Shown: in pieces, positions 1 through 10,274 of the stretch
Position numbering within the stretch: the stretch's first letter is position 1
How the letters are laid out: each line of letters opens with the position of its first letter
From: Breoghania corrubedonensis
GTDB taxonomy: Bacteria > Pseudomonadota > Alphaproteobacteria > Rhizobiales > Stappiaceae
NCBI RefSeq assembly: GCF_003053845.1
Contig: NZ_QAYG01000003.1
Location: 339,144-403,143, forward strand
Direction: 5' to 3'
Length of the DNA stretch: 64,000 bases
Position numbers and translations under genes: made by a program
Notes under the pieces: model-generated
The model's database searches: none
What the model was told of the DNA's origin: nothing
What the model saw: only the letters and a program-made list of their open reading frames with translations

Positions 1-4
1 CACT

Positions 5-60
5 CGCGCCACTTCCCACTGGAACCCTTGAGGGTCCAATCAAGTAAGGGAAGTGGCGCG
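5..60. repeat. 13-bp perfect inverted repeat with nested hairpin
   Basis: CGCGCCACTTCCC at 5-17 is the exact reverse complement of 48-60. The intervening 30 bases hold a smaller imperfect hairpin (GGAACCC against GGGTCC). No T tract follows on either strand, so it does not look like a standard intrinsic terminator. It could be the end of a structured RNA that starts left of the window. Confidence 0.6.
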
Positions 61-248
61 GCGCCGTGTAGAACGGCCGGACATCCCCCCTTTCATGTTC
101 TCCTTCGATACTTCAATCGCTTGAATGTCGTCGCGCGCATACTGTGCTGTCGGTCCATATCGCAGGTCTGAAGCGTGCGATCCGCTCTCTGGTTCGGACC
201 TGGATCGGGGAAGGGGCGGCATCCTTGTGTGGAGCCCGGTGGCTTTAA

Positions 249-269
249 ACTTGAGTAATTTACTCAAGT
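249..269. promoter_or_regulatory. Perfect 21-base palindrome, probable operator
   Basis: ACTTGAGTAA at 249-258 and TTACTCAAGT at 260-269 are exact reverse complements around one central T. The AT-rich symmetric arms fit a dimeric transcription factor site. It lies 362 bases upstream of nuoA with no other gene between, so the nuo operon or an unseen transcript is the likely target. The cognate regulator cannot be named. Confidence 0.5.
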
Positions 270-630
270 AATTGAACAGGCGATGGATTCTTTTCTGAGT
301 CGTCTCCTGAGGAAGGTGTTTCATGCCCCGGCGCCAGCCACGGTGGCGACACTTATGGAAATTTCGCAAATTCTGTATCGACCGCGTAATTCTGCGGCTG
401 GTGGTGGTGCGCTGCGGCAAGATACAGTCAACTCGCGGATATCAACGTCCGCAGGGGACTTGCCACGTTAGAACCAGTGGGATAAGCGTGCGGTCGCGCC
501 TCGGCCGCGCTGCCCATTCTGGGAGGCGGTTCGGAATGCCGGCCGGGTCGCGCTGCGGGTTCTCCGCCCGCACCTCTCCCAATCCGGCTCCGCGCGGTTA
601 GACCGAACCAACGCGCAAGGATGTTCGACC

Positions 631-996
631 ATGGAAGATCTTCTGAAAGACTACGTGCCAATCGTCGTCTTCATCGGGATTTCGCTCGTCATTGGTCTGG
701 CCCTTCTCGTTTCGCCATTCCTGCTTGCCTTCAAGAGCCCCGATGCAGAAAAGAACTCGGCGTATGAGTGTGGCTTCAATGCGTTCGACGATGCGCGCAT
801 GAAGTTCGACATCCGGTTCTATCTGGTTGCCATTCTTTTCATCATCTTCGATCTTGAGGTTGCCTTTCTGTTTCCGTGGGCCATTACTTTCGGCAAGCTC
901 GGCTGGTACGGCTTCACGTCGATGATGGTGTTCCTTGCCGTGTTGACGATCGGCTTCATATACGAATGGAAGAAGGGAGCGCTGGAATGGGATTGA
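631..996 (+). CDS. nuoA: NADH-quinone oxidoreductase subunit A
   Basis: Small membrane subunit of respiratory complex I, which couples NADH oxidation and quinone reduction to proton pumping across the inner membrane. The 121-residue product has three hydrophobic helices and the conserved segment around [20 protein letters not shown] between the first two, which helps form the quinone and E-channel region. Length is typical. It is the first gene of the nuo operon; the next gene starts inside its last codons (10-base overlap), implying coupled translation. Confidence 0.98.
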   Translation: MEDLLKDYVPIVVFIGISLVIGLALLVSPFLLAFKSPDAEKNSAYECGFNAFDDARMKFDIRFYLVAILFIIFDLEVAFLFPWAITFGKLGWYGFTSMMVFLAVLTIGFIYEWKKGALEWD

Positions 997-1565
997 GCGC
1001 ATCCGAAGCCCTGGTGGCGCAAAAGCCCAAGGGGATAATCGATCCGAACACCGGCAAGCCGGTTGGTTCCGACGATCCGTTTTTCCTCGACATGAATGAC
1101 GAGCTCGCTGACAAGGGCTTTCTCGTCACGTCGACCGACAATCTGATCCAGTGGGCGCGAACGGGCTCGCTGATGTGGATGACCTTCGGTCTTGCGTGCT
1201 GCGCGGTCGAGATGATGCAGCTTTCAATGCCGCGCTATGATGTGGAGCGCTTCGGCTTCGCGCCGCGCGCCAGCCCCCGCCAGTCCGACGTGATGATTGT
1301 GGCAGGCACGCTTACCAACAAGATGGCGCCGGCGCTGCGCAAGGTCTACGACCAGATGCCCGAGCCGCGTTACGTCATATCGATGGGCTCGTGCGCCAAT
1401 GGCGGCGGCTACTATCACTATTCCTATTCGGTGGTGCGCGGCTGTGATCGCGTGGTACCGGTCGACATCTACGTTCCCGGCTGCCCTCCGACAGCCGAGG
1501 CGCTTCTTTACGGCGTGCTGCTTCTGCAGAAGAAAATTCGCCGTACCGGCACGATCGAACGGTAG
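987..1565 (+). CDS. nuoB: NADH-quinone oxidoreductase subunit B
   Basis: Carries the terminal iron-sulfur cluster N2, which passes electrons to quinone in the peripheral arm of complex I. The 192-residue product has the N2 ligands Cys71, Cys72, Cys136 and Cys166, with the same spacing as mitochondrial PSST (64 and 30). The ATG at 987 gives the family's usual length; the frame stays open upstream into nuoA but that extension has no family resemblance. The start overlaps the end of nuoA. Confidence 0.97.
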   Translation: MGLSASEALVAQKPKGIIDPNTGKPVGSDDPFFLDMNDELADKGFLVTSTDNLIQWARTGSLMWMTFGLACCAVEMMQLSMPRYDVERFGFAPRASPRQSDVMIVAGTLTNKMAPALRKVYDQMPEPRYVISMGSCANGGGYYHYSYSVVRGCDRVVPVDIYVPGCPPTAEALLYGVLLLQKKIRRTGTIER

Positions 1566-1599
1566 TTTCTCACTCGACGACGCACAGGTTCCAGACACG

Positions 1600-2205
1600 A
1601 TGGACGAGACGCTTCAGGAGCTAGGCGAATACATCTCGCAAGTCCGCGGCGAAGATGTGCTTGGATTTGATGTTGCCTACGGGGAGCTTACGGTTCGCGT
1701 AGCAGTGGAATCGATCGTTGAGACGATCCGCTTTCTGCGCGATGACGTTCGCTGCCAGTTCGTCAATCTCACGGACATTTGCGGTGTCGACTGGCCGACG
1801 CGGCCGCAGCGTTTCGACGTCGTCTACCATTTCCTGAGCCCGCGCCAGAACCTGCGGATCCGGGTGAAGGTCATGACGGATGAAGCCCGTCCAGTGCCTT
1901 CGGTCACATCGATTTTCCCCAGCGCCGACTGGTTCGAGCGTGAGGTTTACGACATGTATGGGGTGCTGTTCACGGGCCATCCCGATCTGCGCCGCATCCT
2001 CACCGATTACGGTTTCGACGGTCACCCGCTGAGGAAGGACTTTCCGCTCACGGGTTTCGTCGAGGTTCGTTACGACGACGAGCAGAAGCGGGTTGTCTAC
2101 GAGCCTGTCCGGCTCAATCAGGAATTCCGCAATTTCGACTTTCTCTCGCCCTGGGAAGGCACTGACTACGTGCTTCCCGGCGATGAGAAAGCCAAGACCA
2201 ACTGA
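1600..2205 (+). CDS. nuoC: NADH-quinone oxidoreductase subunit C
   Basis: 30-kDa type subunit of the complex I peripheral arm, a structural partner of NuoD near the quinone site. The 201-residue product contains the family signature region around [16 protein letters not shown] (about residues 105-125) and HPLRKDFPL. It is a separate gene here, not the NuoCD fusion of enterobacteria. The ATG at 1600 matches the family N terminus; the frame is open further upstream but overlaps nuoB. Confidence 0.97.
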   Translation: MDETLQELGEYISQVRGEDVLGFDVAYGELTVRVAVESIVETIRFLRDDVRCQFVNLTDICGVDWPTRPQRFDVVYHFLSPRQNLRIRVKVMTDEARPVPSVTSIFPSADWFEREVYDMYGVLFTGHPDLRRILTDYGFDGHPLRKDFPLTGFVEVRYDDEQKRVVYEPVRLNQEFRNFDFLSPWEGTDYVLPGDEKAKTN

Positions 2206-2214
2206 GGCGATCCG

Positions 2215-3399
2215 ATGGCCGAGGCGCAGGTCCGTAACTTCAATATCAATTTCGGTCCGCAGCATCCGGCGGCGCATGGCGTTTTGCGTCTCGTGCTGGA
2301 GCTTGACGGCGAACTCGTCACCCGGGTTGATCCTCACATCGGCCTGCTGCACCGCGGCACCGAGAAGCTGATCGAATACAAGACCTATCTTCAGTCCGTG
2401 CCCTATTTTGATCGGCTCGACTACGTCGCGCCGATGAATCAGGAACATGCCTTTGCGCTGGCTGTCGAAAAGCTTCTGGGTATAGAGGTGCCCAGGCGCG
2501 GCCAGCTTATCCGTGTCCTTTATTCCGAGATCGGGCGCATTCTCAATCACCTGCTGAACGTCACCACGCAGGCGATGGATGTCGGCGCGCTCACTCCGCC
2601 GCTTTGGGGGTTCGAACAGCGCGAAAAGCTCATGGTCTTCTACGAGCGGGCCTGCGGCGCGCGCCTCCATGCGGCCTATTTCCGCCCGGGCGGCGTCCAT
2701 CAGGATCTGCCTCCGGCACTGCTCGATGATATCTGGGATTTCTGCGATCCGTTCCTTGATGCGCTCGCCGATATCGACGGACTGATCACCCAAAACCGCA
2801 TCTTCAAGCAGCGCAATGTCGATATCGGCGTCGTCACCCTTGAGGATTGCTGGAAGTGGGGTTTTTCCGGCGTGATGGTGCGTGGCTCGGGCGCGACCTG
2901 GGATCTGCGCAAGAGCCAGCCTTACGAGTGCTATCCCGAACTCGAGTTCGACATTCCCGTCGGCAAGAACGGCGACTGTTACGACCGTTATCTCATCCGT
3001 ATGGAAGAGATGCGTCAGTCCATCCGGATCATGAAGCAGTGCCTGGAGAAGCTGACCGTGGAGCGTGGCCCCGTTTCCTCGCGCGATGGCAAGGTGGTGC
3101 CGCCCAAGCGCGGTGAGATGAAGCGTTCCATGGAAGGGCTCATCCACCACTTCAAGCTATACACCGAGGGCTACCACGTGCCGGAAGGCGAGACCTATTC
3201 CTGCGTCGAGGCGCCGAAGGGCGAATTTGGCGTCTATCTGGTTTCCGATGGCACCAACAAGCCGTATCGCTGCAAGATCAAGGCGCCTGGCTACGCGCAT
3301 CTTCAGGCGATGGATTTCATTTGTCAGGGCCACCAGCTCGCCGACGTCTCGGCAATTCTCGGCTCGCTCGATATCGTGTTTGGAGAGGTTGACCGGTAA
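2215..3399 (+). CDS. nuoD: NADH-quinone oxidoreductase subunit D
   Basis: 49-kDa type subunit that forms the quinone-binding cavity with NuoB; related to the large subunit of NiFe hydrogenases. The 394-residue length is typical. The N terminus has the conserved [15 protein letters not shown], and the quinone-site histidine region [18 protein letters not shown] motif follows at about residue 42. It starts nine bases after nuoC and is followed by nuoE after one base. Confidence 0.98.
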   Translation: MAEAQVRNFNINFGPQHPAAHGVLRLVLELDGELVTRVDPHIGLLHRGTEKLIEYKTYLQSVPYFDRLDYVAPMNQEHAFALAVEKLLGIEVPRRGQLIRVLYSEIGRILNHLLNVTTQAMDVGALTPPLWGFEQREKLMVFYERACGARLHAAYFRPGGVHQDLPPALLDDIWDFCDPFLDALADIDGLITQNRIFKQRNVDIGVVTLEDCWKWGFSGVMVRGSGATWDLRKSQPYECYPELEFDIPVGKNGDCYDRYLIRMEEMRQSIRIMKQCLEKLTVERGPVSSRDGKVVPPKRGEMKRSMEGLIHHFKLYTEGYHVPEGETYSCVEAPKGEFGVYLVSDGTNKPYRCKIKAPGYAHLQAMDFICQGHQLADVSAILGSLDIVFGEVDR

Positions 3400-3400
3400 A

Positions 3401-4546
3401 ATGACAGTTCGTCGCCTCCACCCCGAACAGCCTGCCGATTTCGCGCTGACGCCCGAGAATCTGGAGTGGGCGAACGCGCAGATCGCGAAGTATCCGGAAG
3501 GCCGTCAGGCCTCGGCCGTGATCCCGATCCTGTGGCGCGCTCAGGAACAGCACGACGGCTGGCTGCCTGAACCGGCGATCCGCTGCGTCGCCGATCTCCT
3601 CGGGATGCCCTATATCCGCGTGCTCGAGGTCGCCACCTTTTACACCATGTTCCAGCTCTCGCCCGTGGGCAAGAAGGCGCATGTGCAGGTCTGCGGGACG
3701 ACACCGTGCATGCTGCGCGGATCGGACGGTCTGATCGCGGTCTGCAAGAAGAAGATCGCGGCTCATGCGCATGATTTGTCCCAAGACGGCAATTTCTCGT
3801 GGGAAGAGGTCGAGTGTCTCGGTGCGTGCTCCAACGCGCCGATGGTGCAGATCTGGAAGGACACCTACGAGGATCTGACGCCGGAAGATTTCGAGAAGCT
3901 GCTCGATGATATCGCGGCGGGCAAGGACGTGGTGCCGGGTCCCGCCAATGGCAGACGCTTCGCGGCGCCTCTGGAAGGGGCGACGACGCTCGGTGAGATC
4001 AAGGACGATACCAAGGGCGCTGATCCGCTTCCCCATGTGGTGAACGGCGCCGAGGCGGCCTCTCGGGTTTTCGCCGGGGCTTCGATCAATGGCGGGCCGG
4101 GCGGCGCGCCGATGAATGGCGGCGTCGGCTCCAGGCCGGCAAAGGCGGTTTCGTCCGGCAAGGCGGAGCCGGTCAGCAAGCCTGCCGCCAAAGCAGCTTC
4201 CGCCAAGACACCGTCAAAGGCTGCCGCAAAGGCTGCCGCCGAGACGGAGGAGGGGCAGCCTGAGCTTCTCAAGGCGCCGCGCGGCGGAAAAGCCGACGAT
4301 CTCAAGAAGATCAAAGGCTTGGGCTCAAAAATTGAAGGTATGCTGAACGATCTCGGTGTTTTTCATTTCGACCAGATCGCCTCTTGGGGCGATGTGGAGA
4401 AGAACTGGATCGACGGCAAGTTGACATTCCGCGGCCGGATCGAGCGCGAGAACTGGGTGGAACAGGCCAAGGCCCTGGCGGCCGGCGAGGAAACCGAGTT
4501 CTCAAAGCGTGTCGAAGCCGGCGACGTGCCGACGAGCAAGGGGTGA
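3401..4546 (+). CDS. nuoE: NADH-quinone oxidoreductase subunit E with C-terminal extension
   Basis: 24-kDa type subunit holding the binuclear cluster N1a beside the NADH-oxidising NuoF. Ligands Cys98, Cys103, Cys139 and Cys143 lie in VCGTTPCM and ECLGACSN. The thioredoxin-like core ends near residue 180. Then come about 100 residues of low-complexity Ala/Lys/Gly/Pro sequence and, at about 297-370, a compact domain beginning [18 protein letters not shown], a helix-hairpin-helix signature. The total of 381 residues is roughly twice the 160-240 of typical NuoE. The extension is in frame and intact, so it is a genuine fusion. Confidence 0.96.
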   Translation: MTVRRLHPEQPADFALTPENLEWANAQIAKYPEGRQASAVIPILWRAQEQHDGWLPEPAIRCVADLLGMPYIRVLEVATFYTMFQLSPVGKKAHVQVCGTTPCMLRGSDGLIAVCKKKIAAHAHDLSQDGNFSWEEVECLGACSNAPMVQIWKDTYEDLTPEDFEKLLDDIAAGKDVVPGPANGRRFAAPLEGATTLGEIKDDTKGADPLPHVVNGAEAASRVFAGASINGGPGGAPMNGGVGSRPAKAVSSGKAEPVSKPAAKAASAKTPSKAAAKAAAETEEGQPELLKAPRGGKADDLKKIKGLGSKIEGMLNDLGVFHFDQIASWGDVEKNWIDGKLTFRGRIERENWVEQAKALAAGEETEFSKRVEAGDVPTSKG

Positions 4547-4550
4547 GGCG

Positions 4551-5855
4551 ATGCTGAAGGATCAAGACCGCATCTTCACCAATGTCTACGGCCTTCACGA
4601 TTGGGGGCTGAAGGGCGCTATGCAGCGCGGCCAGTGGGATGGCACCAAGGCCATTCTGGAAAAGGGCCGCGACTGGATCATCGAACAGATGAAGGCGTCG
4701 GGCCTGCGCGGGCGCGGCGGTGCCGGCTTTCCGACAGGACTGAAATGGTCTTTCATGCCCAAGGAAGTTGGTGAACGGCCGCATTATCTTGTGGTCAATG
4801 CCGACGAATCCGAGCCCGGTACCTGCAAGGACCGCGAGATCCTGCGTCACGACCCTCACCATCTGGTGGAAGGGTGCCTGATCGCCGGTTTCGCGATGAG
4901 AGCGCATACGGCCTTCATCTACGTGCGCGGCGAGTTCATCCGTGAACGCGAGCGTCTGCAGGCTGCGATCGATCAGGCCTATGAGGCGAAGCTGATCGGT
5001 AAGAACAACAAGAATGGCTGGGACTTCGACATCATCGTCCATCACGGCGCAGGTGCCTATATCTGCGGCGAGGAGACGGCGTTGCTGGAAAGCCTGGAAG
5101 GCAAGAAGGGCCAGCCACGGCTGAAGCCGCCTTTCCCGGCCAATGTCGGTCTTTATGGCTGCCCCTCCACGGTGAACAACGTGGAATCGATAGCTGTCGC
5201 TCCCACGATCCTGCGCCGGGGCGCGTCATGGTTCTCCGGGCTCGGCAAGCCGAACAATACCGGTACCAAGCTTTTCGCGATCTCCGGCCACGTGGAGCGT
5301 CCCTGCGTGGTGGAAGAGGAGATGGGCATTCCCTTCCGCGAGCTTGTCGAGAGGCATTGCGGTGGCATTCGGGGCGGCTGGGACAACCTGAAGGCCATCA
5401 TTCCGGGTGGTTCGTCGGTGCCTCTTCTGCCGGCTTCCGAATGCGACGAACTCGACATGGATTTCGATACGTTGCGCGGCAAGCAGTCGGGCCTTGGCAC
5501 GGCGGCGGTGATCGTGATGGACAAGTCCACGGACGTCATCAAGGCGATCGCGCGGATCGCGTATTTCTACAAGCACGAGAGTTGCGGTCAGTGCACGCCC
5601 TGCCGGGAAGGAACCGGCTGGATGTGGCGCGTGATGGAACGCATGGCCCGCGGTGAGGCGCAGAAGAGCGAGATCGACACGCTGTTCAACGTCACCAAGC
5701 AGGTCGAGGGCCACACCATCTGTGCGCTCGGCGATGCGGCGGCCTGGCCGATCCAGGGTCTGATCCGCCACTTCCGCCCCGAGATCGAGCAGCGCATTGA
5801 CGAATTCACGCGCAATGCCAAGCCGGCGGAAGCGCCGTTGGCGGCGGCGGAGTAG
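4551..5855 (+). CDS. nuoF: NADH-quinone oxidoreductase subunit F
   Basis: NADH-binding, FMN-containing subunit at the tip of complex I, where NADH is oxidised. The 434-residue product has the glycine-rich [13 protein letters not shown] for nucleotide binding (about residue 54) and the N3 cluster ligands in [11 protein letters not shown] (about 344-352) plus the Cys of HTICALGD (about 391). The ATG at 4551 has GAGG just upstream. The following gene is the decapeptide-repeat protein, not nuoG, which is unusual. Confidence 0.98.
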   Translation: MLKDQDRIFTNVYGLHDWGLKGAMQRGQWDGTKAILEKGRDWIIEQMKASGLRGRGGAGFPTGLKWSFMPKEVGERPHYLVVNADESEPGTCKDREILRHDPHHLVEGCLIAGFAMRAHTAFIYVRGEFIRERERLQAAIDQAYEAKLIGKNNKNGWDFDIIVHHGAGAYICGEETALLESLEGKKGQPRLKPPFPANVGLYGCPSTVNNVESIAVAPTILRRGASWFSGLGKPNNTGTKLFAISGHVERPCVVEEEMGIPFRELVERHCGGIRGGWDNLKAIIPGGSSVPLLPASECDELDMDFDTLRGKQSGLGTAAVIVMDKSTDVIKAIARIAYFYKHESCGQCTPCREGTGWMWRVMERMARGEAQKSEIDTLFNVTKQVEGHTICALGDAAAWPIQGLIRHFRPEIEQRIDEFTRNAKPAEAPLAAAE

Positions 5856-5859
5856 CGTC

Positions 5860-6207
5860 ATGAAGATCCACGATGAAAAACACCGCATCAGCGTGACACA
5901 CAGCGATCTTTCCGGATCGGTCTTCGATGATGTGAACCTGTCCGGCAGTCGCTACGAGAACGTGAACATGTCGGGCAGCAAGTTCCACAACATCAATCTG
6001 TCAGGCTGTACGTTCGAGGACATGAACATGTCCGGATGGACGGTGAACGACGCGAACCTGTCGGGCATGAGCGTTAGCAAGGCCAATCTGGCGGGGGCGG
6101 CCGTCGTCGGTTGCCGCCTTGAGGGCATGACGATCGACGGGATCGAAGTATCCGCGCTGCTGGCAGCGTGGAAGGAAACCAACACGACAGGCGGGGCCGA
6201 GAAGTGA
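5860..6207 (+). CDS. Decapeptide (tandem pentapeptide) repeat protein inside the nuo operon
   Basis: Unrecognised small protein of 115 residues. Residues 16-95 form eight consecutive ten-residue units with consensus N-L/M-S-G-S-x-F-x-x-hydrophobic, for example [10 protein letters not shown] and [10 protein letters not shown]. This spacing matches tandem pentapeptide repeats, which fold as a right-handed quadrilateral beta helix. There is no signal peptide or membrane segment, so it should be cytoplasmic. It starts four bases after nuoF and its stop overlaps the nuoG start by one base (TGATG), so it is translationally coupled within complex I. A scaffold, assembly or accessory role at the NADH-oxidising module is inference. 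Confidence 0.93.
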   Translation: MKIHDEKHRISVTHSDLSGSVFDDVNLSGSRYENVNMSGSKFHNINLSGCTFEDMNMSGWTVNDANLSGMSVSKANLAGAAVVGCRLEGMTIDGIEVSALLAAWKETNTTGGAEK

Positions 6208-8303
6208 TGGCCAAACTCATCGTCGACGGAAAAGAAATCGAGGTCCCGGCCGAATACACGCTGCTTCAGGCGTGTGAGGAGGCTGGCGCCGAAGTACCGC
6301 GTTTCTGCTTCCATGATCGCCTGTCGATCGCCGGCAACTGCCGCATGTGCCTTGTGGAAGTGAAGGGCGGGCCGCCGAAGCCGACTGCTTCCTGCGCCAT
6401 GTCCGTCCGCGACTTGCGGCCCGGCCCCAACGGCGAGCCGCCGGTCGTGGAGACCAAGTCGCCGATGGTCAAGAAGGCGCGCGAAGGCGTGATGGAGTTC
6501 CTGCTGATCAACCATCCGCTCGACTGCCCGATCTGCGATCAGGGCGGCGAGTGCGATCTGCAGGACCAGGCGATGGCCTACGGCATCGACGCATCGCGCT
6601 TCCACGAGAACAAGCGTGCCGTTGAGGACAAGTACATCGGTCCGCTGGTGAAGACGATCATGACGCGGTGCATCCACTGCACCCGCTGCGTTCGCTTCAC
6701 GACGGAAGTCGCCGGTATTTCCGAGCTTGGCCTGATCGGCCGTGGTGAGGATGCCGAGATCACGACCTATCTGGAAGCGGCTCTCACGTCCGAGTTGCAG
6801 GGGAATGTCATCGATCTCTGCCCTGTCGGAGCGCTGACCTCCAAGCCTTACGCGTTCAAGGCGCGGCCGTGGGAACTGACCAAGACCGAGTCCGTAGATG
6901 TCATGGACGCGGTAGGTTCCGCCATTCGCGTGGATACCCGTGGTCGCGAAGTGATGCGTGTTCTGCCGCGTCTCAATGAGGCGGTGAACGAGGAGTGGAT
7001 CTCCGACAAGACACGCTTCATCTTTGACGGCCTGAAGACCCAGCGTCTCGACCGGCCCTACGTGAAGGTCGAGGGAAAGTTCAAGGCTGCCGACTGGAAC
7101 ACGGCGTTCGATGCCATTGCGGCGAAGCTCAAGGGTGTCGACGGCAAGCGCATCGGCGCGATCGCCGGCGATATGGCGAGTGTGGAAGAAATGTTCGCGC
7201 TCAAGCAGCTGTTGGAAAGCCTCGGCTCGCCGAACATGGACTGCCGTCAGGATGGAGCCGCACTCTCTCCCGCTTTTGGTCGGTCGTCCTATCTCTTCAA
7301 TTCGACGATCGATGGCATCGAGGACGCGGATGCGATCCTGATCATCGGTTCCAATCCGCGCAAGGAAGCCTCTGTTCTGAATGCGCGTATCCGCAAGCGC
7401 TGGCGGCGCGGCGACCTCAAGATCGGCGTTATCGGTGAGCAGGCGGATCTGACCTACGACTACGATTTCCTCGGAGCCGGACCTCAATCGCTGGCGGATC
7501 TTGTTGCTGGCAAGCTCGCTTTTGCCGAAGTGCTCAAGACTGCGGAACGTCCGCTGATTATCGTCGGGCAGGGCGCTCTGGCACGCAAGGACGGCGCGGC
7601 CGTGCTCTCCAACGCCGCGAAGCTTGCAAAGGCCGTCGGTGCGCTTTCCGATGACTGGAACGGCTTCAACGTGCTGCACACGGCGGCTGCAAGGGTCGGT
7701 GGCCTCGATATTGGCTTTGTGCCGGGCGAGGGCGGTCTCGGGACGGCCGACATCATGCAGGCGGCCGGCAAGGGCGATCTCGACGTGGTGTTCCTGCTGG
7801 GCGCCGATGAAATCGACATGACGCAGTTTGGCGATGCCCTCGTCGTCTATATCGGTACCCACGGCGATGCCGGTGCGCACCGCGCCGATATCATTCTGCC
7901 GGGCGCGGCCTATACGGAAAAGAGCGGGCTGTTCGTCAACACCGAGGGGCGGGTTCAGGCGACCTCGCGCGCGGCCTTCCCTCCGGGAGATGCTCGCGAG
8001 GATTGGGCTATCCTGCGTGCCCTGTCGGCCAAGCTCGGCAAGACACTTGGGTATGACTCGCTGGCGGCTCTTCGTACGGTGCTCTTTGCCGAATTCCCGC
8101 ACATGGCGGAACTCGATGAAATCGCGCCTGGCAACGCTGCGGATGTGGGCAAGATCACGGCCGGCGGAGCCCGTCTGGGATCCGATCCGTTCATGTCGCC
8201 GGTGAGGGACTTCTATCTCACCAATCCGATCGCACGCGCCTCGGCCATCATGGCCCAGTGCTCGGCGTTGGCAGCTGAACGCGCGCTCGACGCGGCCGAA
8301 TGA
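6207..8303 (+). CDS. nuoG: NADH-quinone oxidoreductase subunit G
   Basis: Largest peripheral subunit of complex I, carrying several iron-sulfur clusters of the electron path. The 698-residue product begins with a ferredoxin-like 2Fe-2S domain ([15 protein letters not shown], about 34-48). It continues with the [18 protein letters not shown] and [11 protein letters not shown] cluster motifs and ends with a molybdopterin-oxidoreductase-like domain. Length is typical of alphaproteobacteria and mitochondria. The start overlaps the preceding stop by one base. Confidence 0.98.
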   Translation: MAKLIVDGKEIEVPAEYTLLQACEEAGAEVPRFCFHDRLSIAGNCRMCLVEVKGGPPKPTASCAMSVRDLRPGPNGEPPVVETKSPMVKKAREGVMEFLLINHPLDCPICDQGGECDLQDQAMAYGIDASRFHENKRAVEDKYIGPLVKTIMTRCIHCTRCVRFTTEVAGISELGLIGRGEDAEITTYLEAALTSELQGNVIDLCPVGALTSKPYAFKARPWELTKTESVDVMDAVGSAIRVDTRGREVMRVLPRLNEAVNEEWISDKTRFIFDGLKTQRLDRPYVKVEGKFKAADWNTAFDAIAAKLKGVDGKRIGAIAGDMASVEEMFALKQLLESLGSPNMDCRQDGAALSPAFGRSSYLFNSTIDGIEDADAILIIGSNPRKEASVLNARIRKRWRRGDLKIGVIGEQADLTYDYDFLGAGPQSLADLVAGKLAFAEVLKTAERPLIIVGQGALARKDGAAVLSNAAKLAKAVGALSDDWNGFNVLHTAAARVGGLDIGFVPGEGGLGTADIMQAAGKGDLDVVFLLGADEIDMTQFGDALVVYIGTHGDAGAHRADIILPGAAYTEKSGLFVNTEGRVQATSRAAFPPGDAREDWAILRALSAKLGKTLGYDSLAALRTVLFAEFPHMAELDEIAPGNAADVGKITAGGARLGSDPFMSPVRDFYLTNPIARASAIMAQCSALAAERALDAAE

Positions 8304-8319
8304 GGGACGGACACCGGGT

Positions 8320-9375
8320 ATGATCGACTTCTGGAACACATACGGTTTTCCCTTCATTCTCATGGTGGCCGAGAGCCTTTTGCTGCTCGTCGTGCTGCTG
8401 GTGATCATCGCCTACGTGCTCTATGCCGACCGCAAGATCTGGGCGGCCGTGCAGATCCGGCGCGGCCCGAACGTGGTGGGGCCGTGGGGCCTTTTCCAGA
8501 GCTTCGCGGACCTGATCAAGTTCGTGCTCAAGGAGCCGGTTATCCCGGCCGGTGCGAACAAGGGCGTGTTCCTGCTGGCACCGCTGCTGAGCGTGACACT
8601 GGCGCTGGCAACCTGGGCGGTCGTGCCGGTCGCCCACAACTGGGTGATCGCGGACATCAACGTCGGCATCCTCTACATCTTCGCCATTTCCTCGCTGGAG
8701 GTTTACGGCGTGGTTATGGGCGGATGGGCGTCGAACTCGAAATACGCCTTCCTCGGCGCGCTTCGGTCCGCGGCGCAGATGGTTTCCTACGAGGTGTCCA
8801 TCGGCTTCGTCATCGTAACGGTGCTGATGTGCGCCGGAACGCTGAACCTTTCCGAGATCGTAGAGGCGCAGCGCACCCATGGGCTGGCGACGCTTCTGGG
8901 CGTTCCCTGGCTGGCATTCCTGAACTGGTACTGGCTGCCGCTGTTCCCGATGTTCGTGGTCTTCTTCATCTCCGCGCTTGCGGAGACGAACCGGCCGCCG
9001 TTCGACCTGCCGGAGGCGGAATCCGAACTCGTCGCCGGCTTCATGGTCGAATACGGATCCGCACCGTACATGATGTTCATGTTGGGCGAATATGCGGCGA
9101 TCTCGCTGATGTGCGCGATGACGACCATCCTGTTCATGGGTGGTTGGCTGCCGCCGCTCGATTTCGCTCCGTTCACCTGGGTGCCGGGGATCGTCTGGTT
9201 CCTGATCAAGGCGCTTCTCGTGTTCTTCATGTTCGCGATGGTGAAGGCCATGGTGCCGCGCTATCGCTACGACCAGCTGATGCGGCTGGGCTGGAAGGTC
9301 TTCCTGCCGCTCTCGCTCGCGATGGTGTTCATCGTTGCTCTCGTCCTGATGGTGATGGGCTGGGCGCCGAACTAG
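8320..9375 (+). CDS. nuoH: NADH-quinone oxidoreductase subunit H
   Basis: Membrane subunit that joins the peripheral arm and contributes to the quinone chamber of complex I. The 351-residue product has about eight or nine hydrophobic helices. It carries the conserved family segments [20 protein letters not shown] near residue 31 and [20 protein letters not shown] near residue 222. It starts 16 bases after nuoG. The next gene is a small membrane protein and not nuoI. Confidence 0.98.
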   Translation: MIDFWNTYGFPFILMVAESLLLLVVLLVIIAYVLYADRKIWAAVQIRRGPNVVGPWGLFQSFADLIKFVLKEPVIPAGANKGVFLLAPLLSVTLALATWAVVPVAHNWVIADINVGILYIFAISSLEVYGVVMGGWASNSKYAFLGALRSAAQMVSYEVSIGFVIVTVLMCAGTLNLSEIVEAQRTHGLATLLGVPWLAFLNWYWLPLFPMFVVFFISALAETNRPPFDLPEAESELVAGFMVEYGSAPYMMFMLGEYAAISLMCAMTTILFMGGWLPPLDFAPFTWVPGIVWFLIKALLVFFMFAMVKAMVPRYRYDQLMRLGWKVFLPLSLAMVFIVALVLMVMGWAPN

Positions 9376-9384
9376 GAGTTGCCG

Positions 9385-9627
9385 ATGGCACTTTCGCTTG
9401 CGGGGATCGTCGGCGCGGCCATCGGGCTCTATCTGGGTTGGATCGACTACAAGCTCATGGCCGGCTATGTCCGGGCGGAGCAGAGAAAACGAAAACCGGG
9501 TCAGGCGGCCCCATTCGCCGACTGGCTCGAACGCAACACGGATCTTGTGCTCAAGATCCTGTTTGTGATCGCGATGCTGGGCTTCCCGGTCATCGGCTAC
9601 CTGGCGGGCGCATCGCTCGCTGGTTGA
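9385..9627 (+). CDS. Small two-helix membrane protein between nuoH and nuoI
   Basis: Unrecognised 80-residue protein. Two hydrophobic segments (about residues 3-25 and 53-77) flank a charged linker containing RAEQRKRKPGQ and FADWLERNTD, suggesting a helical hairpin in the inner membrane. The ATG at 9385 has AGGAG at 9374-9378, six bases away. An in-frame TTG at 9379 abuts the Shine-Dalgarno sequence and is less likely. It starts nine bases after the nuoH stop and lies in the operon. An accessory or assembly role in complex I is inferred from position only. Confidence 0.85.
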   Translation: MALSLAGIVGAAIGLYLGWIDYKLMAGYVRAEQRKRKPGQAAPFADWLERNTDLVLKILFVIAMLGFPVIGYLAGASLAG

Positions 9628-9683
9628 GAAGCTGAACCGATGCTGCCGGCAACGCGGCACAAAGAGTGAGGAAAGGCGCGGAC

Positions 9684-10172
9684 ATGAGACTGGACCAGGC
9701 CGCGAAATCGCTGTTCTTGAAGGAGTTCGTATCGGCGTTTTTTCTGTCGATGCGGTATTTCTTCAAGCCGAAGCCGACGATCAATTATCCCTTCGAGAAG
9801 GGACCGGTGAGCCCGCGCTTCCGGGGCGAACATGCGTTGCGCCGCTATCCGAGCGGCGAGGAACGCTGCATCGCCTGCAAGCTGTGCGAAGCGATCTGCC
9901 CGGCCCAGGCGATCACCATCGAGGCGGGCCCCAAGCGCAATGACGGTACGCGACGCACGACGCGCTACGACATCGACATGGTCAAGTGCATCTACTGTGG
10001 CTTTTGTCAGGAAGCCTGCCCGGTCGATGCGATCGTGGAAGGGCCGAACTTCGAATTCGCGACGGAAACGCGCGAGGAGCTCTACTACTCCAAGGAGCGG
10101 CTGCTGGAAAACGGCGACCGCTGGGAGCGCGAGATCGCTCGCAATATCGAAATGGACGCGCCCTACCGATAA
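9684..10172 (+). CDS. nuoI: NADH-quinone oxidoreductase subunit I
   Basis: Ferredoxin-like subunit carrying clusters N6a and N6b, which relay electrons toward N2. The 162-residue product has two 4Fe-4S motifs, [12 protein letters not shown] (about residue 62) and [12 protein letters not shown] (about 101). The ATG at 9684 gives the family length; an in-frame GTG at 9666 would add six residues. GAGG and AAGG lie upstream of the chosen start. Confidence 0.97.
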   Translation: MRLDQAAKSLFLKEFVSAFFLSMRYFFKPKPTINYPFEKGPVSPRFRGEHALRRYPSGEERCIACKLCEAICPAQAITIEAGPKRNDGTRRTTRYDIDMVKCIYCGFCQEACPVDAIVEGPNFEFATETREELYYSKERLLENGDRWEREIARNIEMDAPYR

Positions 10173-10274
10173 GGGCGGGGCGGGCGGTCTGATGGCCGCG
10201 GAGGGACGGGCGAGAGGAGCCGAGAGTGGCTCTGAAGTCCGCAGACGAGACAAGGCCTACAGGGGCACACCGAG

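Larger units (their letters stand above)
1..630. other. Gene-free stretch upstream of nuoA
   Basis: I see no convincing gene here. The open frames are short, strongly basic or alanine-rich, and lack good ribosome binding sites. Recognisable content is an inverted repeat near the left edge and a perfect palindrome at 249-269, both listed separately. A TTGCCA hexamer near 460 lies 17 bases upstream of TAAGCG, which is a weak promoter candidate for the nuo operon. In related genomes lon, hupB and a tRNA often precede nuoA; none of these is visible here. Confidence 0.6.

Noticed and set aside
40..601. Several open frames on both strands upstream of nuoA, including a 92-codon plus-strand frame at 323-601
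   Set aside because: The products are strongly basic or low-complexity, with no family resemblance. The GAGGAAGG before 323 is the only good ribosome site, and codon use is unlike the neighbours.
1621..3150. Long minus-strand frame across nuoC and nuoD (and similar frames opposite nuoG, dnaE, bamA, comEC, pyrG)
   Set aside because: These mirror the codon structure of the real plus-strand genes and give His/Arg/Asp-rich products without family features.
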